Assembly (NCBI GenBank): GCA_016296945.1
Contig: JAEDHQ010000023.1
Coordinates: 1 to 23,620, forward strand
Length of the DNA stretch: 23,620 bases
Direction: 5' to 3'
Origin: Bacilli bacterium
Lineage (GTDB): Bacteria; Bacillota_I; Bacilli_A; ML615J-28; CAG-698
Positions 21,738 through 23,620 of the stretch are shown piece after piece; position 1 is the first letter of the stretch, and the number at the start of each line of letters is the position of its first letter. Below the pieces are notes generated by a model. That model was not told the origin of the DNA. It made no database searches and worked only from the letters and a program-made list of their open reading frames with translations. Made by a program: the position numbers and the translations under genes.

Positions 21738-23620
21738 TTATGAGACATCTACTGTAACAACCAAAATCACATCTGGATTGTATTTATATGTGCCAATTAT
21801 TTCAGTTGTTCCACTAGATATTCCAATAATTTTACCTAAATAGTCAACTGAGCAAATATTATCATTTAATGTTTTCCATTCATAACATTGTAAATAGGAA
21901 AAAGGAACTAATACATCTAATTCAATATATTTGCTTTGATTAATATTTATACATTCAGTCATATTAATTATTAATACCTCATCTATTTCATATGGGATAA
22001 TAATAAACACTTTATAAAACCTAATATTAGGATTATCATTATTTACGGCATATATTATAACTTGTTTTACTATATCCGTTTTTTTAGCAACAATTGTTCC
22101 ATAATTAGTGACAGTCGCAACATTTTTATCGCTACTGAAAAAAGTATAATTTAATCTAGATGTATCATCAACTATAGAGTTATCAAAATAGATAATTCTT
22201 GTAAAACCTTCTACTATCACATTACTATTATATGTTAATTCAGGCGCATATAAATAATCATATAACGTTATCTGTGTCCCACATAACCAATCACTTCCTG
22301 GATCTACAATCATTCTTCCTTCCAGAAAATTACTTTCATGATTTATTGTATATCCTATAATACCACTATTATTTAAATTTGTGTATTCTACATATAAATG
22401 ATAAGTGCCAATTTTTAAATGTGAATAATAAAATTGCATTTGAGAATTAAAGTATGTTAGTGTTGTTGGCTCATCAATATATTTACCCAAACTATAATCA
22501 TACAATCTAACATCTAATAAATTACTAGAAATAAAACTAAACGAATAAACCCCTGAACTTTGAACATTTAGTTTAATTATTTCAAAGCTATTACCATAAT
22601 TCGTATCGTTTCGAACAGATAAATTAAAATTACCAGTAATATTTACACTATTATTATTTAAATTAACATTATAATCCGAATTTAATTTAAATAAAAAATA
22701 ATTAAAAGGAATGTCTCTTAATGATCTATAATCATCTACTCCATGGCGATACACTCCACCTGAATTACCCCATTTTGAAGTGACAATTATTTCATTTCTA
22801 TTACTATCATTTAGTTTTACATTATTAGGATTTGACTCAACTACTGCGTAATGAGACATATTAAATCTGTTTGGATCATTCATATCAACATTAATATCAC
22901 TCTCTATATATCCTATAATATCGCCTGGCTGAGGTATTATATCAATCGTAGAATTATATACCGTATATAAATACCCATCAGCATAATCAACAAGAATATT
23001 GGGTGTCACAATTGTATATGGATTATCTATACTTTGGCTATAAAAAGCATATCTCGTACAATCAAATCCCTTAATTGGTTGATATACTTCTACAACGTTT
23101 GGATATTCTTCTCTAATCCTCTCTCTTTCCTCTTCCAAATCTTGAGGGCTATATTGCACTACATTAATAAGTTGTACTCTAATTTCTTTCCCATGTGGAG
23201 TATAATCAGTTATATCATTATTACTACTATAAGTACTAAATAAACCTTGTTCTTCAACACTTTCATAGAACACATTCGTATCATAATGATATACTATATC
23301 TAATTTCGATCTGTCTTCCCTTTTTACTTCCAATTCTTGATATAGAGTTTCCAATTCTTCTTCACTAAACTTATTTAAGATTTCTTCATTTGATAATAGC
23401 AATTCTAATCTATATATTCTTTTTGATACATACTCAACAAATACATCTTGATGCCTAATATTCAAATAAGAATTTAATAATACTATATGAAAATCTTCTT
23501 TAGAAATAAGCATTCTATATATTTCACTAGTATAATATAAGTTATCGAAACCCTGCTTATAGGAATTTGATGTATTAAATACTAACAAATCATCATTATT
23601 AAGAATTATTTCAGTTAATT
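21738..23620 (-). CDS. Secreted papain-fold (CHAP/NlpC-P60-like) protein with Ig-like domains, 5' end cut
   Basis: The frame stays open to the right edge, so the start and any signal peptide lie outside; at least 627 residues are coded. Numbering from the TTG at 23588, residues 174-182 read GFDCTRYAF (C177, probable nucleophile), 221-228 PGDIIGYI, 245-250 SHYAVV (H246) and 271-282 SKWGNSGGVYRH. This Cys...PGD...His...SKWG order is that of papain-like CHAP/NlpC-P60 relatives, which often cut peptidoglycan peptides or amide bonds. A charged helical region precedes it (about 60-95, 150-162). The C-terminal part has two Ig-like (Big_2-type) modules, near 480-540 (SSDKNVATVTNYGTIVA) and 570-616 (CSVDYLGKIIGISSGTTEI). 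The gene ends 27 bp from the IS. The substrate is unknown. Confidence 0.68.
   Translation of the reverse strand, partial: LTEIILNNDDLLVFNTSNSYKQGFDNLYYTSEIYRMLISKEDFHIVLLNSYLNIRHQDVFVEYVSKRIYRLELLLSNEEILNKFSEEELETLYQELEVKREDRSKLDIVYHYDTNVFYESVEEQGLFSTYSSNNDITDYTPHGKEIRVQLINVVQYSPQDLEEERERIREEYPNVVEVYQPIKGFDCTRYAFYSQSIDNPYTIVTPNILVDYADGYLYTVYNSTIDIIPQPGDIIGYIESDINVDMNDPNRFNMSHYAVVESNPNNVKLNDSNRNEIIVTSKWGNSGGVYRHGVDDYRSLRDIPFNYFLFKLNSDYNVNLNNNSVNITGNFNLSVRNDTNYGNSFEIIKLNVQSSGVYSFSFISSNLLDVRLYDYSLGKYIDEPTTLTYFNSQMQFYYSHLKIGTYHLYVEYTNLNNSGIIGYTINHESNFLEGRMIVDPGSDWLCGTQITLYDYLYAPELTYNSNVIVEGFTRIIYFDNSIVDDTSRLNYTFFSSDKNVATVTNYGTIVAKKTDIVKQVIIYAVNNDNPNIRFYKVFIIIPYEIDEVLIINMTECININQSKYIELDVLVPFSYLQCYEWKTLNDNICSVDYLGKIIGISSGTTEIIGTYKYNPDVILVVTVDVS

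Overview
The window is A+T-rich DNA with dense, mostly minus-strand gene content. Tryptophan is read as TGG and TGA acts as a stop. The conserved genes (comEA, recD2, mnmA, uvrB, rlmH, walJ, yhaM, yigZ) are those of a low-G+C Gram-positive (Bacillota, Bacilli/Erysipelotrichia/RF39-like). Lipoprotein signals, PrsA-like foldases, InlB-type repeats and Ig-like domains fit a single-membrane, host-associated (probably gut) bacterium. This placement is inferred from gene content only.

Layout, left to right. (1) 2-7499, minus strand: a housekeeping run transcribed walJ > rlmH > uvrB > mnmA > recD2 > a 50-codon gene (639-791) ending at a terminator (610-631), followed by comEA. Several junctions are TAATG overlaps. 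(2) 7566-13484: two large paralogous PrsA/SurA-like foldases, one anchored or secreted and one a lipoprotein, ending at a terminator. Their 311-bp upstream gap holds a good promoter, two operator-like repeats 21 bp apart and two strong hairpins, enough for a short RNA or an attenuated leader. (3) 13796-16427: yhaM (3'-5' exoribonuclease) behind a CCA-adding-enzyme homologue that has lost its catalytic carboxylate motif. (4) 16588-18156, plus strand: yigZ, then an orphan ABC ATPase with degenerate motifs and its own strong promoter, ending at a bidirectional terminator. (5) 18180-20090, minus: a lipoprotein with two InlB repeats, an Ig-like domain and a solute-binding-like region. (6) 20163-21709, plus: an apparently intact IS110-family element. 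(7) 21738 to the right edge, minus: a secreted papain-fold (CHAP/NlpC-P60-like) protein with Ig-like domains, cut by the window.

The most interesting item is the IS110 element. Its 5' non-coding part folds on paper into a bridge-RNA layout: a 5' hairpin and two stem-loops. The loop segments match the inferred target and donor sequences around a CT core, in the same register in both loops. The RE-LE junction of the circular form would create a TTGACT-N18-TATTTT promoter with an extended -10. Other points for follow-up are the two degenerate enzymes (CCA-like protein and ABC ATPase), the promoter/hairpin module before the foldases, and the unannotated small gene.
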